From Pseudomonas sp. ICMP22404 (lineage in GTDB: Bacteria > Pseudomonadota > Gammaproteobacteria > Pseudomonadales > Pseudomonadaceae): a stretch of 64,000 nucleotides of DNA. The translations under genes and the position numbers were made by a program. Location: assembly GCF_006227205.1 (NCBI RefSeq), contig NZ_VCNG01000007.1:239406-303405 (forward strand), given 5' to 3'. Every line of letters starts with the position of its first letter. The stretch's first letter is position 1. Shown here piece after piece: positions 9,799-18,663 of the stretch. The notes beneath the pieces are model-generated. The model saw only the letters and a list, made by a program, of their open reading frames with translations. It did no database searches and was not told the origin of the DNA.

Positions 9799-9838
9799 GC
9801 ACCGGCAGTCATGCCGGTGCAACCCACGGGGACGTGGG
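9799..9838 (+). terminator. Two consecutive hairpins after ffh
   Basis: GCACCGGCA-GTCA-TGCCGGTGC (9799-9820) is directly followed by CCCACG-GGGA-CGTGGG (9823-9838). Both stems are perfect but neither has a U-tract, so intrinsic termination is uncertain; they may protect the ffh 3' end. Confidence 0.4.
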
Positions 9839-9918
9839 ATCCCCAGCCAACCCGTCATTCGCGGGCGCTGATCGTCGCAGATCTGAATGGCAGCCCGGCA
9901 CTCGCCGGAAAAAGTCAT

Positions 9919-9946
9919 TTGCAAAAGTCTGGATATTCCTTAGAAT
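9919..9946 (+). promoter_or_regulatory. Sigma70 promoter of the rpsP-rimM-trmD-rplS operon
   Basis: TTGCAA (9919-9924), a 16-bp spacer, and TAGAAT (9941-9946) lie 73 bp before rpsP. The sequence after it is GC-rich, as in stringently controlled ribosomal promoters. Confidence 0.6.
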
Positions 9947-10018
9947 ATGCGGCCTTTCGGGCACCCATGCCCGCTGTGCATTTAGATTTGCAGCACCGAC
10001 TACAGGAACGATGTTCAC

Positions 10019-10270
10019 ATGCTAACAATCCGTCTTGCCCTTGGCGGCTCCAAAAAGCGCCCGTTTTACCACCTGACCGTAACCGACAGCCGCAACCCGC
10101 GTGACGGTTCCCACAAAGAGCAGGTTGGTTTCTTCAACCCTATCGCCCGTGGTCAGGAAGTTCGTCTGTCCGTGAACCAAGAGCGCGTTGCCTACTGGCT
10201 GAGCGTTGGTGCACAACCTTCTGAGCGCGTTGCTCAGTTGTTGAAGGAATCGGCTAAGGCTGCGGCCTGA
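10019..10270 (+). CDS. rpsP: 30S ribosomal protein S16
   Basis: 83 residues, [21 protein letters not shown], a standard S16 N-terminus; PRDG and FNP motifs follow. S16 is an early-assembly component of the 30S body. First gene of the rpsP-rimM-trmD-rplS operon, with rimM beginning 5 bp after its stop. Confidence 0.98.
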   Translation: MLTIRLALGGSKKRPFYHLTVTDSRNPRDGSHKEQVGFFNPIARGQEVRLSVNQERVAYWLSVGAQPSERVAQLLKESAKAAA

Positions 10271-10275
10271 GCAAT

Positions 10276-10812
10276 ATGAACGCGACGCCAAAAGATGCTG
10301 ATGATCTGATCGTTGTCGGCAAAATCTATTCTGTACATGGCGTTCGCGGCGAAGTGAAGGTGTATTCCTTTACTGATCCGATCAAGAACCTGTTGGACTA
10401 CAAAGCCTGGACGCTCAAGCGCGAAGGCAGCGTGAAACAGGTTGAGCTGGTCAGCGGACGCGGGAACGACAAGTTCCTGGTCGCAAAGCTCAAGGGTCTC
10501 GATGATCGTGAAGAAGCGCGTCTTCTGGCCGGTTATGAGATCTGCGTGCCGCGCAACCTGTTCCCTGAACTGACCGACGGCGAGTACTACTGGTACCAGC
10601 TGGTGGGTCTGAAGGTCATCGACCACCTTGGGCAATTGCTCGGGAAAATCGATCACCTGCTCGAGACCGGTTCGAACGATGTCATGGTGGTAAAGCCTTG
10701 CGTCGGCAGCCTGGATGATCGCGAACGCTTGTTGCCCTATACGGAGCAGTGCGTGTTGGCCGTTGACCTGGAGGCAGGCGAGATGAAGGTGGAATGGGAT
10801 GCGGATTTCTGA
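10276..10812 (+). CDS. rimM: RimM, 16S rRNA processing / 30S maturation factor
   Basis: 178 residues. The N-terminal RimM domain has [17 protein letters not shown], and the C-terminal PRC-barrel covers [12 protein letters not shown] to LLPYTEQCV. RimM binds S19 and helps assemble the 30S head. The stop is 2 bp before the trmD GTG, so translation is probably coupled. Confidence 0.97.
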   Translation: MNATPKDADDLIVVGKIYSVHGVRGEVKVYSFTDPIKNLLDYKAWTLKREGSVKQVELVSGRGNDKFLVAKLKGLDDREEARLLAGYEICVPRNLFPELTDGEYYWYQLVGLKVIDHLGQLLGKIDHLLETGSNDVMVVKPCVGSLDDRERLLPYTEQCVLAVDLEAGEMKVEWDADF

Positions 10813-10814
10813 AC

Positions 10815-11567
10815 GTGGCCAATTTGCGCGTTGAAGTCATCACATTGTTTCCCGAGATGTTTTCCGCCATCAGCGAGTACGGCATAACCAGCCGCGCGGT
10901 GAAACAGGGGTTGTTGCAACTGACCTGTTGGAATCCGCGGGACTACACCACGGATCGGCATCACACTGTGGACGATCGCCCGTTTGGCGGTGGTCCGGGC
11001 ATGGTGATGAAGATCAAGCCCCTGGAAGATGCGCTGGTTCAGGCCAGGGCGGCAGCCGGGGAGGGTGCGAAGGTGATCTACCTGTCGCCCCAAGGCCGCC
11101 AGCTGACTCAGTCGGCGGTACGCGAACTGGCGAATTCGGATGCATTGATCCTGATTGCCGGTCGTTATGAAGGCATTGACGAGCGTTTCATTGAAGCTCA
11201 TGTCGATGAAGAGTGGTCGGTTGGCGACTATGTACTGTCTGGCGGCGAGCTGCCGGCGATGGTCCTGATCGACGCGGTTACACGACTGCTGCCTGGAGCT
11301 TTAGGGCATGCGGATTCCGCTGAGGAAGATTCCTTTACGGATGGTCTGCTGGATTGCCCGCACTACACCCGACCGGAGGTGTATGCGGATCAGCGTGTTC
11401 CCGACGTGTTGCTAAGTGGCAACCACGCGCACATCCGGCGTTGGCGTTTACAGCAGTCCCTTGGTCGGACCTGGGAACGACGCGCCGATCTTCTGGAAAG
11501 CCGCTCGCTTTCTGGAGAAGAGAAGAAGCTGCTCGAGGAATACATCCGCGAGCGGGACGATAGTTAA
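10815..11567 (+). CDS. trmD: TrmD, tRNA (guanine37-N1)-methyltransferase
   Basis: 250 residues from the GTG at 10815 ([16 protein letters not shown]), chosen because it follows the rimM stop by 2 bp; an in-frame upstream start would overlap rimM. SPOUT trefoil-knot motifs are clear: [24 protein letters not shown] and [13 protein letters not shown], the last with the SAM-binding knot. It methylates G37 of tRNAs reading CNN and GGG codons and prevents frameshifting. Active-site Asp is present in the PDVL/SGNH region. Confidence 0.97.
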   Translation: MANLRVEVITLFPEMFSAISEYGITSRAVKQGLLQLTCWNPRDYTTDRHHTVDDRPFGGGPGMVMKIKPLEDALVQARAAAGEGAKVIYLSPQGRQLTQSAVRELANSDALILIAGRYEGIDERFIEAHVDEEWSVGDYVLSGGELPAMVLIDAVTRLLPGALGHADSAEEDSFTDGLLDCPHYTRPEVYADQRVPDVLLSGNHAHIRRWRLQQSLGRTWERRADLLESRSLSGEEKKLLEEYIRERDDS

Positions 11568-11611
11568 CAACGTATCGATGGTAAGTCCGAGACTTGCCTT
11601 AGGAGCACAGC

Positions 11612-11962
11612 ATGACTAACAAAATCATCCTTGCACTCGAAGCAGAGCAGATGACCAAAGAAATCCCTACCTTTGCCCCGGGCGACACCATTGTCGTTCA
11701 GGTGAAAGTGAAGGAAGGTGACCGTTCCCGTCTGCAAGCGTTCGAAGGCGTCGTTATCGCCAAGCGTAACCGTGGCGTGAACAGTGCTTTCACCGTTCGT
11801 AAAATCTCCAACGGTGTTGGCGTAGAGCGTACTTTCCAGACCTACAGCCCGCAAATCGACAGCATGGCTGTGAAGCGTCGCGGTGACGTGCGTAAAGCCA
11901 AGCTGTACTACCTGCGTGACCTGTCCGGTAAAGCAGCTCGCATCAAGGAAAAACTGGCCTGA
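11612..11962 (+). CDS. rplS: 50S ribosomal protein L19
   Basis: 116 residues with the L19 core [32 protein letters not shown] and [18 protein letters not shown] precedes the ATG. L19 lies at the 30S-50S interface. Last gene of the operon, followed by a strong terminator. Confidence 0.98.
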
Positions 11963-11980
11963 GTCCAGCTTCCGATGCAA

Positions 11981-12007
11981 AAAAAGCAGCCTGAGGGCTG
12001 CTTTTTT
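11981..12007 (+). terminator. Rho-independent terminator of the rpsP-rplS operon
   Basis: AAAAAGCAGCC-TGAG-GGCTGC followed by TTTTTT: a perfect stem with a U-tract, 18 bp after the rplS stop. Confidence 0.93.
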
Positions 12008-12093
12008 GTTGCCTGCGATTTGCTCTTTGAGCACCCTGCGTACTTTCTTTATCGTATGGATGCAGCGTGCATGCGCATCCGCCAAGAGTGTTT

Positions 12094-12990
12094 ATGCCAG
12101 CCATCGATCATCCGCTGATAGACCAGTTTCTCGACGCCCTGTGGCTGGAGAAGGGGCTTTCCGACAATACCCGTGACGCTTATCGCAGCGACCTGGCGCT
12201 GTTCAACGGTTGGTTGCAGGAGAAGAACCTGGAACTGGCCAATGCCGGACGGGAGCTGATCCTCGATCACCTGGCGTGGCGCCTGGAGCAGAACTACAAA
12301 CCGCGCTCAACCGCACGATTTCTCTCCGGGGTGCGTGGGTTCTATCGTTATTTACTGCGGGAAAAACTGATCGCGGTGGATCCGACCTTGCGGGTGGAGA
12401 TGCCCCAGTTGGGGCGCCCGCTGCCCAAATCCCTGTCCGAAGCCGATGTGGAGGCGCTGTTGGCGGCGCCGGACCTCAGCGAAGCCATCGGCCAGCGTGA
12501 CCGGGCCATGCTGGAGGTCCTGTACGCCTGCGGCTTGCGCGTCACCGAGTTGATCAGCCTGACGCTGGAGCAGGTCAACCTGCGCCAGGGGGTCTTGCGG
12601 GTGATGGGCAAGGGCAGCAAGGAACGTCTGGTGCCGATGGGCGAGGAGGCAATCGTCTGGGTCGAGCGCTACCTGCGTGACGGTCGCCATGAACTGCTGG
12701 GTGGGCGCCCCAGCGACGTATTGTTCCCGAGCCGTAACGGCGATCAGATGACTCGCCAGACGTTCTGGCACCGCATCAAGCACCAGGCCAAGGTCGCCGG
12801 GATCGGCAAATCCCTATCGCCCCACACCTTGCGCCACGCCTTTGCCACGCACCTGCTCAACCACGGCGCCGACCTGCGGGTGGTGCAGATGCTGCTGGGT
12901 CACAGCGACCTGTCCACCACCCAGATCTACACCCATGTCGCCCGGGCGCGGTTGCAGGAACTGCACGCCAGGCATCATCCGCGGGGTTGA
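12094..12990 (+). CDS. xerD: XerD, site-specific tyrosine recombinase
   Basis: 298 residues from the ATG at 12094 (MPAIDHPLIDQFLDALW), the usual XerD length; the in-frame GTG at 12067 is rejected. A core-binding SAM-like domain (1-100) is followed by the catalytic domain with RxxE-like CGLRVTELISL, HTLRHAFATHLL, LGHSDLSTTQIYTHV and the nucleophilic Tyr in IYTH. XerD acts with XerC at dif under FtsK control to resolve chromosome dimers. Confidence 0.95.
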   Translation: MPAIDHPLIDQFLDALWLEKGLSDNTRDAYRSDLALFNGWLQEKNLELANAGRELILDHLAWRLEQNYKPRSTARFLSGVRGFYRYLLREKLIAVDPTLRVEMPQLGRPLPKSLSEADVEALLAAPDLSEAIGQRDRAMLEVLYACGLRVTELISLTLEQVNLRQGVLRVMGKGSKERLVPMGEEAIVWVERYLRDGRHELLGGRPSDVLFPSRNGDQMTRQTFWHRIKHQAKVAGIGKSLSPHTLRHAFATHLLNHGADLRVVQMLLGHSDLSTTQIYTHVARARLQELHARHHPRG

Positions 12991-13055
12991 GGGGGAGATG
13001 CACCGCCCCACAGCGTTATGGGGTTTTCACCGCCTCGATGGTCCGCCGAGATCCG

Positions 13056-13146
13056 CTGTGGGAGCAAGGCTTGCCCGCGATGGCCACACCGCAGTGCATC
13101 GGATGAACAGCGTTATCGTTCATCGCGGGCAAGCCTTGCTCCCACA
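13056..13146. repeat. REPIN, GCAAGGC type, plus a decayed third half
   Basis: CTGTGGGAGCAAGGCTTGCC faces its inverted partner ending CCTTGCTCCCACA. A truncated extra copy (GCCCGCTCCCAC) follows at 13148-13159. The 12991-13305 spacer between xerD and dsbC otherwise shows no gene. Confidence 0.85.
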
Positions 13147-13305
13147 AGCCCGCTCCCACAAAAATGCACTGCCAATGCCTTGCATCAACGGCATTCGGCC
13201 CCGCCGGCCTTATGTGGTAGGCTTGGCCGGTTTGCACAGTGGGCGGCCGGAACCGGATCTGCGGGTTGGCGTTCTCCGTCCCATTTGTTCGCCTCAGGAG
13301 TTCCC

Positions 13306-14037
13306 ATGCGTTTGATCCAGATGTTCACCGCCGCTGCCATTGCGTTGGCCAGCACCTTTGCCATCGCCGACGACGCGGCGGACAAGGCTATTCGCAAGAG
13401 CCTGGAAAACCTTCAGCTCGAAGTACCGATCGAAGCCATCTCCGCCAGCCCGATGGCCGGCCTGTATGAAGTCAAGCTCAAGGGCAGCCGCGTGCTCTAT
13501 GCCAGCGCCGACGGTCAGTACATCGTCCAGGGCAACCTGTTCGAGCTCAAGGACGGCAAGCCGGTCAACCTCACCGAGCTGACCGAGCGCCAGGGCGTTT
13601 CCAAGCTGATCAATGGTATTCCCGTTGCCGAGACCGTGGTCTACCCGGCGGTGGGCGAGACCAAGTCCCACATCACGGTGTTCACCGACACCACGTGTCC
13701 GTACTGCCACAAGCTGCACGCCGAAGTGCCGGAGCTGAACAAGCGCGGCATCGAAGTGCGCTACGTCGCGTTCCCGCGCCAGGGCCTGGGCTCGCCGGGC
13801 GATGAGCAATTGCAGGCCGTGTGGTGCTCCAAGGACAAGAAAGCGGCCATGGACAAGATGGTCGATGGCAAGGAAATCAAGGCCGCCAAGTGCGATAACC
13901 CGGTTTCCAAGCAGTTTGCCCTGGGTCAGTCAATAGGCGTGAACGGTACGCCGGCAATTGTTTTGGCGGATGGTCAGGTAATTCCGGGCTACCAGCCGGC
14001 GCCGCAAGTCGCCAAACTGGCCCTCGGCGCGAAATAA
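13306..14037 (+). CDS. dsbC: DsbC, periplasmic disulfide isomerase
   Basis: 243 residues from ATG 13306 with AGGAG upstream; longer in-frame starts run into the REPIN. Signal peptide about 1-21 (AIA/DD). An N-terminal dimerisation domain is followed by a thioredoxin fold with active-site TCPYCH (Cys131, Cys134) and the cis-proline loop GVNGTPAIV. A second cysteine pair is present further on (WCSKD, AKCDN). DsbC shuffles wrong disulfides and is kept reduced by DsbD. The xerD-dsbC adjacency is conserved in gammaproteobacteria. Confidence 0.95.
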   Translation: MRLIQMFTAAAIALASTFAIADDAADKAIRKSLENLQLEVPIEAISASPMAGLYEVKLKGSRVLYASADGQYIVQGNLFELKDGKPVNLTELTERQGVSKLINGIPVAETVVYPAVGETKSHITVFTDTTCPYCHKLHAEVPELNKRGIEVRYVAFPRQGLGSPGDEQLQAVWCSKDKKAAMDKMVDGKEIKAAKCDNPVSKQFALGQSIGVNGTPAIVLADGQVIPGYQPAPQVAKLALGAK

Positions 14038-14043
14038 TCATGG

Positions 14044-14152
14044 GCCATGTGCTGATGAAGAGCATGGCTCGACGAAAACCTTCGTCGGGCCGTTAAACGC
14101 AGAGCCGCGTTGCTGCGCGGCTGTATTTCACGGCCGACCTTGTGTCGGCCGT
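14044..14152 (+). promoter_or_regulatory. Series of four hairpins in the dsbC-hom spacer
   Basis: Consecutive stems: GCCATG/CATGGC (14044-14068), GACGAA-AACC-TTCGTC (14071-14086), AGCCGCG-TTGCTG-CGCGGCT (14103-14122) and ACGGCCGAC-CTTGT-GTCGGCCGT (14130-14152). The last ends only six bases before the hom GGGGAG ribosome site. No U-tract and no Thr/Met-rich leader peptide is visible, so attenuation cannot be claimed. Confidence 0.4.
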
Positions 14153-14169
14153 TTCATGGGGAGTCAAGA

Positions 14170-15474
14170 GTGAATCCGGTCAAAGTAGGCATCTGTGGGT
14201 TAGGTACCGTCGGTGGCGGCACCTTCAACGTACTTCAGCGTAACGCCGAGGAGATTGCCCGCCGTGCCGGGCGTGGAATCGAAGTGGCACAAATTGCCAT
14301 GCGTACGCCAAAGCCTCAGTTCCAGACGACCGGTATTTCGATTACCAACGATGTATTCGCCGTGGCGGCCAACCCTGAGGTCGATATCGTCATCGAGCTG
14401 ATGGGCGGCTACACCGTGGCCCGTGAGCTGGTGCTCAAGGCCATCGAGAACGGCAAGCACGTGGTCACCGCCAACAAGGCACTGATCGCCGTGCACGGTA
14501 ACGAAATTTTCGCCAAGGCCCGTGAAAAGGGCGTGATCGTGGCGTTCGAAGCCGCCGTGGCCGGTGGCATCCCGGTGATCAAGGCCATCCGTGAAGGCCT
14601 GTCGGCCAACCGCATCAACTGGGTCGCCGGTATCATCAACGGCACCGGTAACTTCATCCTCACCGAAATGCGCGAGAAGGGCCGGACCTTCGAGGACGTG
14701 CTCACCGAAGCCCAGGCCCTGGGTTACGCCGAGGCCGACCCGACGTTCGACGTGGAAGGCATCGATGCGGCGCACAAGCTGACGATCCTGGCGTCCATCG
14801 CCTTTGGTATCCCGCTGCAGTTCGACAAGGCCTACACCGAAGGCATCACCCAACTGACCACCGCTGACGTGAACTACGCCGAAGCCCTGGGCTACCGCAT
14901 CAAGCACCTGGGGGTTGCCCGCAGCACCGCCAGTGGTATCGAGCTGCGTGTGCATCCGACCCTGATCCCGGCCGATCGCCTGATCGCCAACGTCAACGGT
15001 GTGATGAACGCCGTGATGGTCAACGGTGACGCCTCTGGCTCGACCCTGTTCTACGGCGCTGGCGCCGGCATGGAACCGACCGCCTCGTCGGTCGTGGCCG
15101 ACCTGGTGGACGTGGTGCGTGCCATGACTTCCGACCCGGAAAACCGTGTGCCGCACCTGGCGTTCCAGCCGGACTCGCTGTCGGCTCATCCGATTCTTCC
15201 GATCGAAGCGTGCGAAAGTGCCTACTACTTGCGCATCCAGGCCAAGGACCACCCAGGTGTACTGGCCCAGGTGGCAAGCATCCTGTCGGAGCGCGGCATC
15301 AACATCGAGTCGATCATGCAGAAGGAAGTCGAGGAACACGACGGCCTGGTGCCGATGATTCTGCTGACCCACCGCGTGGTCGAGCAGCGTATCAACGACG
15401 CGATTGCAGCGCTGGAAGCGCTCCAGGACGTGGTAGGCCCTGTGGTCCGTATCCGCGTCGAACATCTGAATTAA
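14170..15474 (+). CDS. hom: Homoserine dehydrogenase
   Basis: 434 residues from the GTG at 14170, which has GGGGAG upstream. NAD(P)-binding GICGLGTVGGGTF at the N-terminus, the catalytic homoserine-dehydrogenase domain with GIINGTGNFIL and EADPTFDVEGIDAAHK, and a C-terminal ACT domain (DHPGVLAQVASIL) for threonine feedback. It reduces aspartate semialdehyde to homoserine, the branch to Thr and Met. Monofunctional, as usual in Pseudomonas. thrC lies downstream, separated by a 104-bp spacer with a repeat. Confidence 0.97.
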   Translation: MNPVKVGICGLGTVGGGTFNVLQRNAEEIARRAGRGIEVAQIAMRTPKPQFQTTGISITNDVFAVAANPEVDIVIELMGGYTVARELVLKAIENGKHVVTANKALIAVHGNEIFAKAREKGVIVAFEAAVAGGIPVIKAIREGLSANRINWVAGIINGTGNFILTEMREKGRTFEDVLTEAQALGYAEADPTFDVEGIDAAHKLTILASIAFGIPLQFDKAYTEGITQLTTADVNYAEALGYRIKHLGVARSTASGIELRVHPTLIPADRLIANVNGVMNAVMVNGDASGSTLFYGAGAGMEPTASSVVADLVDVVRAMTSDPENRVPHLAFQPDSLSAHPILPIEACESAYYLRIQAKDHPGVLAQVASILSERGINIESIMQKEVEEHDGLVPMILLTHRVVEQRINDAIAALEALQDVVGPVVRIRVEHLN

Positions 15475-15481
15475 TTCAGCT

Positions 15482-15560
15482 GCAAGCGGCAAGCCACAAG
15501 CTACGGGTTGAAAGCGGATCGGCTTTCACTCGTAGCTTGTAGCTTGAAGCTCGAAGCTCA
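15482..15560. repeat. AGCTTGTAGCTTG-type imperfect palindrome between hom and thrC
   Basis: AAGCTACGGGTTGAAAGC pairs imperfectly with GCTTTCACTCGTAGCTT around a short loop, flanked by further AGCTTGAAGCTCGAAGCTC iterations. The style (iterated AAGCT blocks) differs from the REPINs elsewhere in the window. It may modulate hom-thrC read-through. Confidence 0.7.
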
Positions 15561-15578
15561 AACCGAAGGTTTGCCCTT

Positions 15579-16988
15579 ATGCGCTATATCAGCACCCGCG
15601 GCCAGGCACCGGCCCTGAATTTCGAAGATGTCCTGCTGGCCGGCCTGGCCACGGACGGCGGCCTCTATGTGCCGGAAAACCTGCCGCGTTTCACCCAGGA
15701 AGAAATTGCCTCCTGGGCCGGCCTGCCGTATCACGAGCTGGCCTTCCGGGTCATGCGTCCGTTCGTCACCGGCAGCATCCCGGACGCCGACTTCAAAAAG
15801 ATCCTGGAAGAGACCTATGGCGTCTTTTCCCACAACGCCATTGCCCCGCTGCGTCAGCTCAACGGTAACGAATGGGTGATGGAGCTGTTCCACGGCCCGA
15901 CCCTGGCATTCAAGGACTTCGCCCTGCAATTGCTCGGTCGTCTGCTGGACTACGTGCTGCAAAAGCGTGGCGAGCGCGTGGTCATTGTCGGTGCAACCTC
16001 TGGCGACACCGGTTCGGCCGCCATCGAAGGCTGCAAGCACTGTGAGAACGTCGACATCTTCATCCTGCATCCGCACAACCGTGTCTCGGAAGTGCAGCGC
16101 CGGCAAATGACGACGATCTTCGGTGATAACATCCACAACATCGCCATCGAAGGCAACTTCGATGACTGCCAGGAAATGGTCAAGGCCAGTTTCGCCGACC
16201 AGGGCTTCCTCAAGGGCACGCGGCTGGTGGCAGTGAACTCGATCAACTGGGCGCGGATCATGGCCCAGATCGTCTATTACTTCCACGCAGCCCTGCAATT
16301 GGGCGGTCCGGCCCGTTCGGTGTCGTTCTCGGTGCCCACCGGCAACTTCGGTGACATCTTTGCCGGCTACCTGGCGCGCAACATGGGCCTGCCGATCAAT
16401 CAACTGATCGTCGCCACCAACCGCAACGACATCCTGCACCGCTTCATGAGTGGCAACCAGTACGTCAAGGAAACCCTCCACGCCACACTGTCGCCTTCCA
16501 TGGACATCATGGTGTCGTCGAACTTCGAGCGCCTGTTGTTCGACCTGCATGGTCGCAACGGCGCGGCGATTGCCGGCCTGATGGACAGTTTCCGCCAGGG
16601 TGGTGGTTTCAGCGTCGAGGCCGAGCGCTGGACCGAAGCCCGCAAGCTGTTCGACTCTCTGGCGGTGGATGACGCGCAAACCTGCGAAACCATTGCCGAG
16701 GTGTTCGGACAGAGCGGCGAGTTGCTCGACCCGCACACCGCCATCGGCGTGAGGGCTGCACGTGAGTGCCGTCGCAGCCTGGACATCCCCATGGTGATTC
16801 TGGGGACCGCTCACCCGGTCAAGTTCCCGGAAGCGGTGGAGAAAGCTGGTGTAGGAAAAGCGCTTGAACTACCTGCACATCTTTCGGATTTGTTTGAGAG
16901 AGAAGAGCGCTGCACAGTGCTGCCTAATGACCTGAAAGCCGTACAGGCCTTTGTCAGTCAGCATGGCAACCGCGGCAAGCCCCTCTGA
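15579..16988 (+). CDS. thrC: Threonine synthase
   Basis: 469 residues, MRYISTRGQAPALNFEDVLL, of the longer two-domain ThrC subfamily. PLP-binding Lys112 lies in TLAFKDFALQ; the phosphate-binding loop VGATSGDTGSAA and the SVPTGNFGDIFAGY segment are intact. It converts O-phosphohomoserine to threonine. It follows hom on the same strand and is probably cotranscribed with it. A clear terminator follows. Confidence 0.96.
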   Translation: MRYISTRGQAPALNFEDVLLAGLATDGGLYVPENLPRFTQEEIASWAGLPYHELAFRVMRPFVTGSIPDADFKKILEETYGVFSHNAIAPLRQLNGNEWVMELFHGPTLAFKDFALQLLGRLLDYVLQKRGERVVIVGATSGDTGSAAIEGCKHCENVDIFILHPHNRVSEVQRRQMTTIFGDNIHNIAIEGNFDDCQEMVKASFADQGFLKGTRLVAVNSINWARIMAQIVYYFHAALQLGGPARSVSFSVPTGNFGDIFAGYLARNMGLPINQLIVATNRNDILHRFMSGNQYVKETLHATLSPSMDIMVSSNFERLLFDLHGRNGAAIAGLMDSFRQGGGFSVEAERWTEARKLFDSLAVDDAQTCETIAEVFGQSGELLDPHTAIGVRAARECRRSLDIPMVILGTAHPVKFPEAVEKAGVGKALELPAHLSDLFEREERCTVLPNDLKAVQAFVSQHGNRGKPL

Positions 16989-17011
16989 TCGCTGAAACCT
17001 GTCACATTTTG

Positions 17012-17037
17012 AAGCCCGTCTCCTGACGGGCTTTCTT
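17012..17037 (+). terminator. Rho-independent terminator of thrC
   Basis: AAGCCCGTC-TCCT-GACGGGCTT followed by TCTTGTTT: a perfect 9-bp stem, 23 bp past the thrC stop. Confidence 0.88.
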
Positions 17038-17109
17038 GTTTCTGCATGCCAAAATGATCGGGTTTTCGCCCCTTGGAGGGACGGGCGAGTCATCTCGAAG
17101 GAAATGCAG

Positions 17110-18480
17110 ATGTTGTTTTTTATCAAATGCAAACCAGCGCTGAGCTGGATGACAGGGCTGGCCTTGATGTGCTGGATGCAATGGGGCGGGGCGGCACAAC
17201 TGGCAGCCTTTGAAGCGCCACCGTTCCAATCCGGCGAGCGGCTGGTACTGGACGCTCAGGAGTTGCAGTGGATCCAGGAGCACCCCAGGGTCGTCGTGGC
17301 CTCGATGCAGTTTCCGTTGTACCTGTTCAAGAATGAACGTGGGCAGTGGAACGGGCTGAACAACGATATTCTCCTGCGCATTGCACGCATGACGGGCCTC
17401 GAGTTCGTGCACCGGGAGTCGTTCTCCCCCGACCAATTGCTGGCGATGCTGGAGCGGGGCGAGGCCGACATGACGACCACCATGGCGATGAACGACGAAC
17501 GCCGGGATTTCCTCAACTTCAGTCACGCATTTGGCGGTTCCGGCTGGGTATTCGTCGGTCGCGACGGGGAGCCGGCGCTCCATTCGCTGGAACAGCTGAA
17601 GGGGAAGGTCCTGGCGCTGCCTGCACGGCATGCGCTGGAGACGGAGATCCGCCGTGATCACCCCACCGTCGAGCTGCGCACGGTCAAGACCTACGCGGAG
17701 GCGAGGGCGCTGGTGGAAAGTGGGGAAGCCCATGCCACCATCGAAAACGAAACCGGAGTGCATCTCTATCCGGCGGGACAGTTGAAGGTAGGAAAAAATC
17801 TTGATGGCAAGTGGGAACCGGACTATCTGGCTGTACGTCAGGATCTACTGCCGCTGCTGAGTATCCTGAACAAGGCACTGGAAGCGTTTCCGGCCGAGGA
17901 AATGCGTGCCCTGCGTTCCAAGTGGATGGCGGGTGTCGTTCCCAGCAAGGCGCCCTCGCTTTGGCTGCGAGTGTCCCAATGGGGTTATTGGTGTGTCGTC
18001 GTGCTCGGGGTATCCGGTCTTCTGTCGCTGCTGTGGAGCCGACGCCTGCAGATACAGATCGATCAACGCCACAAGGCCGAAGCGGTCCTCAACGACCAGT
18101 TGATGCTCCAGAAAGCCTTGATGGACGCCATTCCCGATCCGATTTTCATCCGAGATCTGGAAGGGCGTCTGCTCATGTGCAACAAGAGCTACGAAGAGCA
18201 GTTCGCGACCCGCTTCGAAAAGATGCGCGGCACACGCTTGACCGACTCTCCCACTTTTCCGGCGACCACGGCCGAGTTGCTGCATGGGGAGATGATGGAG
18301 CAGTTGCGAACAGGGCAGTCCCGCTTCAGCGACCGCCAGGTGATGTTCAACAGTGGATTACGGGATATCTACCATTGGTCGGTGCCGTTCTACGGTGCCG
18401 ATGGACAGTTGCGAGGTCTCTTGGGGGGCTGGAGCGACGCGGGGCGGCGTTGGCGGCGCTCGCAAAGGCTCCTGGCCTGA
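17110..18480 (+). CDS. Truncated BvgS/EvgS-type sensor (SBP3-TM-PAS, kinase half missing)
   Basis: 456 residues; the ATG at 17110 is preferred over 17104 because AAGGA is then correctly spaced. A signal/anchor segment near residues 8-28 is followed by a periplasmic solute-binding-3 (Venus flytrap) domain (about 55-275; HPRVVVASMQFPLYLF, GEADMTTTMAMNDERRDFLNFS). A transmembrane helix follows (WGYWCVVVLGVSGLLSLLW), then a PAS domain (MDAIPDPIFIRDLEGRLLMCN) ending at LLGGWSD. In BvgS-like kinases the HisKA (SHEIRTP), HATPase, receiver and Hpt domains come next; here the frame ends 13 codons later. None of the three frames downstream restores kinase sequence, so this looks like a 3' deletion. It could be a decaying gene or a receptor lacking its own output. 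Confidence 0.75.
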   Translation: MLFFIKCKPALSWMTGLALMCWMQWGGAAQLAAFEAPPFQSGERLVLDAQELQWIQEHPRVVVASMQFPLYLFKNERGQWNGLNNDILLRIARMTGLEFVHRESFSPDQLLAMLERGEADMTTTMAMNDERRDFLNFSHAFGGSGWVFVGRDGEPALHSLEQLKGKVLALPARHALETEIRRDHPTVELRTVKTYAEARALVESGEAHATIENETGVHLYPAGQLKVGKNLDGKWEPDYLAVRQDLLPLLSILNKALEAFPAEEMRALRSKWMAGVVPSKAPSLWLRVSQWGYWCVVVLGVSGLLSLLWSRRLQIQIDQRHKAEAVLNDQLMLQKALMDAIPDPIFIRDLEGRLLMCNKSYEEQFATRFEKMRGTRLTDSPTFPATTAELLHGEMMEQLRTGQSRFSDRQVMFNSGLRDIYHWSVPFYGADGQLRGLLGGWSDAGRRWRRSQRLLA

Positions 18481-18590
18481 TGCAGGCGCATGACAAACGC
18501 GGCTGCCCGCGAAGGCTGTTGTTTCTCTGTCATATTGAACGCGCATGCTCGGTTGAACAGGTTCGGGGGACGCCGGTTCGGTACGCTGAC

Positions 18591-18618
18591 GAACTTTCTG
18601 CTGCGGCCCACGGTCACT
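18591..18618 (+). promoter_or_regulatory. Possible AlgU (sigma22)-type promoter before the DUF3509 gene
   Basis: GAACTT (18591-18596), 17 bp, then TCACT (18614-18618). The -35 matches the sigmaE/AlgU consensus fully; the -10 (TCTGA) matches only partly. It lies 46 bp from the start codon. The remaining 18481-18590 stretch shows nothing recognisable. Confidence 0.3.
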
Positions 18619-18663
18619 TAATGTGCACATGCAGTTGTTTTCGGACTATTGAAGGGTGATCGA

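Noticed and set aside
9791..10018. tRNA or 4.5S RNA gene next to ffh
   Set aside because: The hairpins present do not form a cloverleaf or the conserved 4.5S tetraloop region.
14200..15492. 430-codon frame opposite hom, and similar long frames opposite thrC, wspA, wspE and lysS
   Set aside because: All are antisense to clear enzymes with intact motifs, rich in His/Gln/Arg typical of reversed GC-rich codons.
17110..18660. Simple frameshift in the BvgS-like gene
   Set aside because: All three forward frames after the PAS domain lack any HisKA, HATPase or receiver sequence, so a single indel does not explain it.
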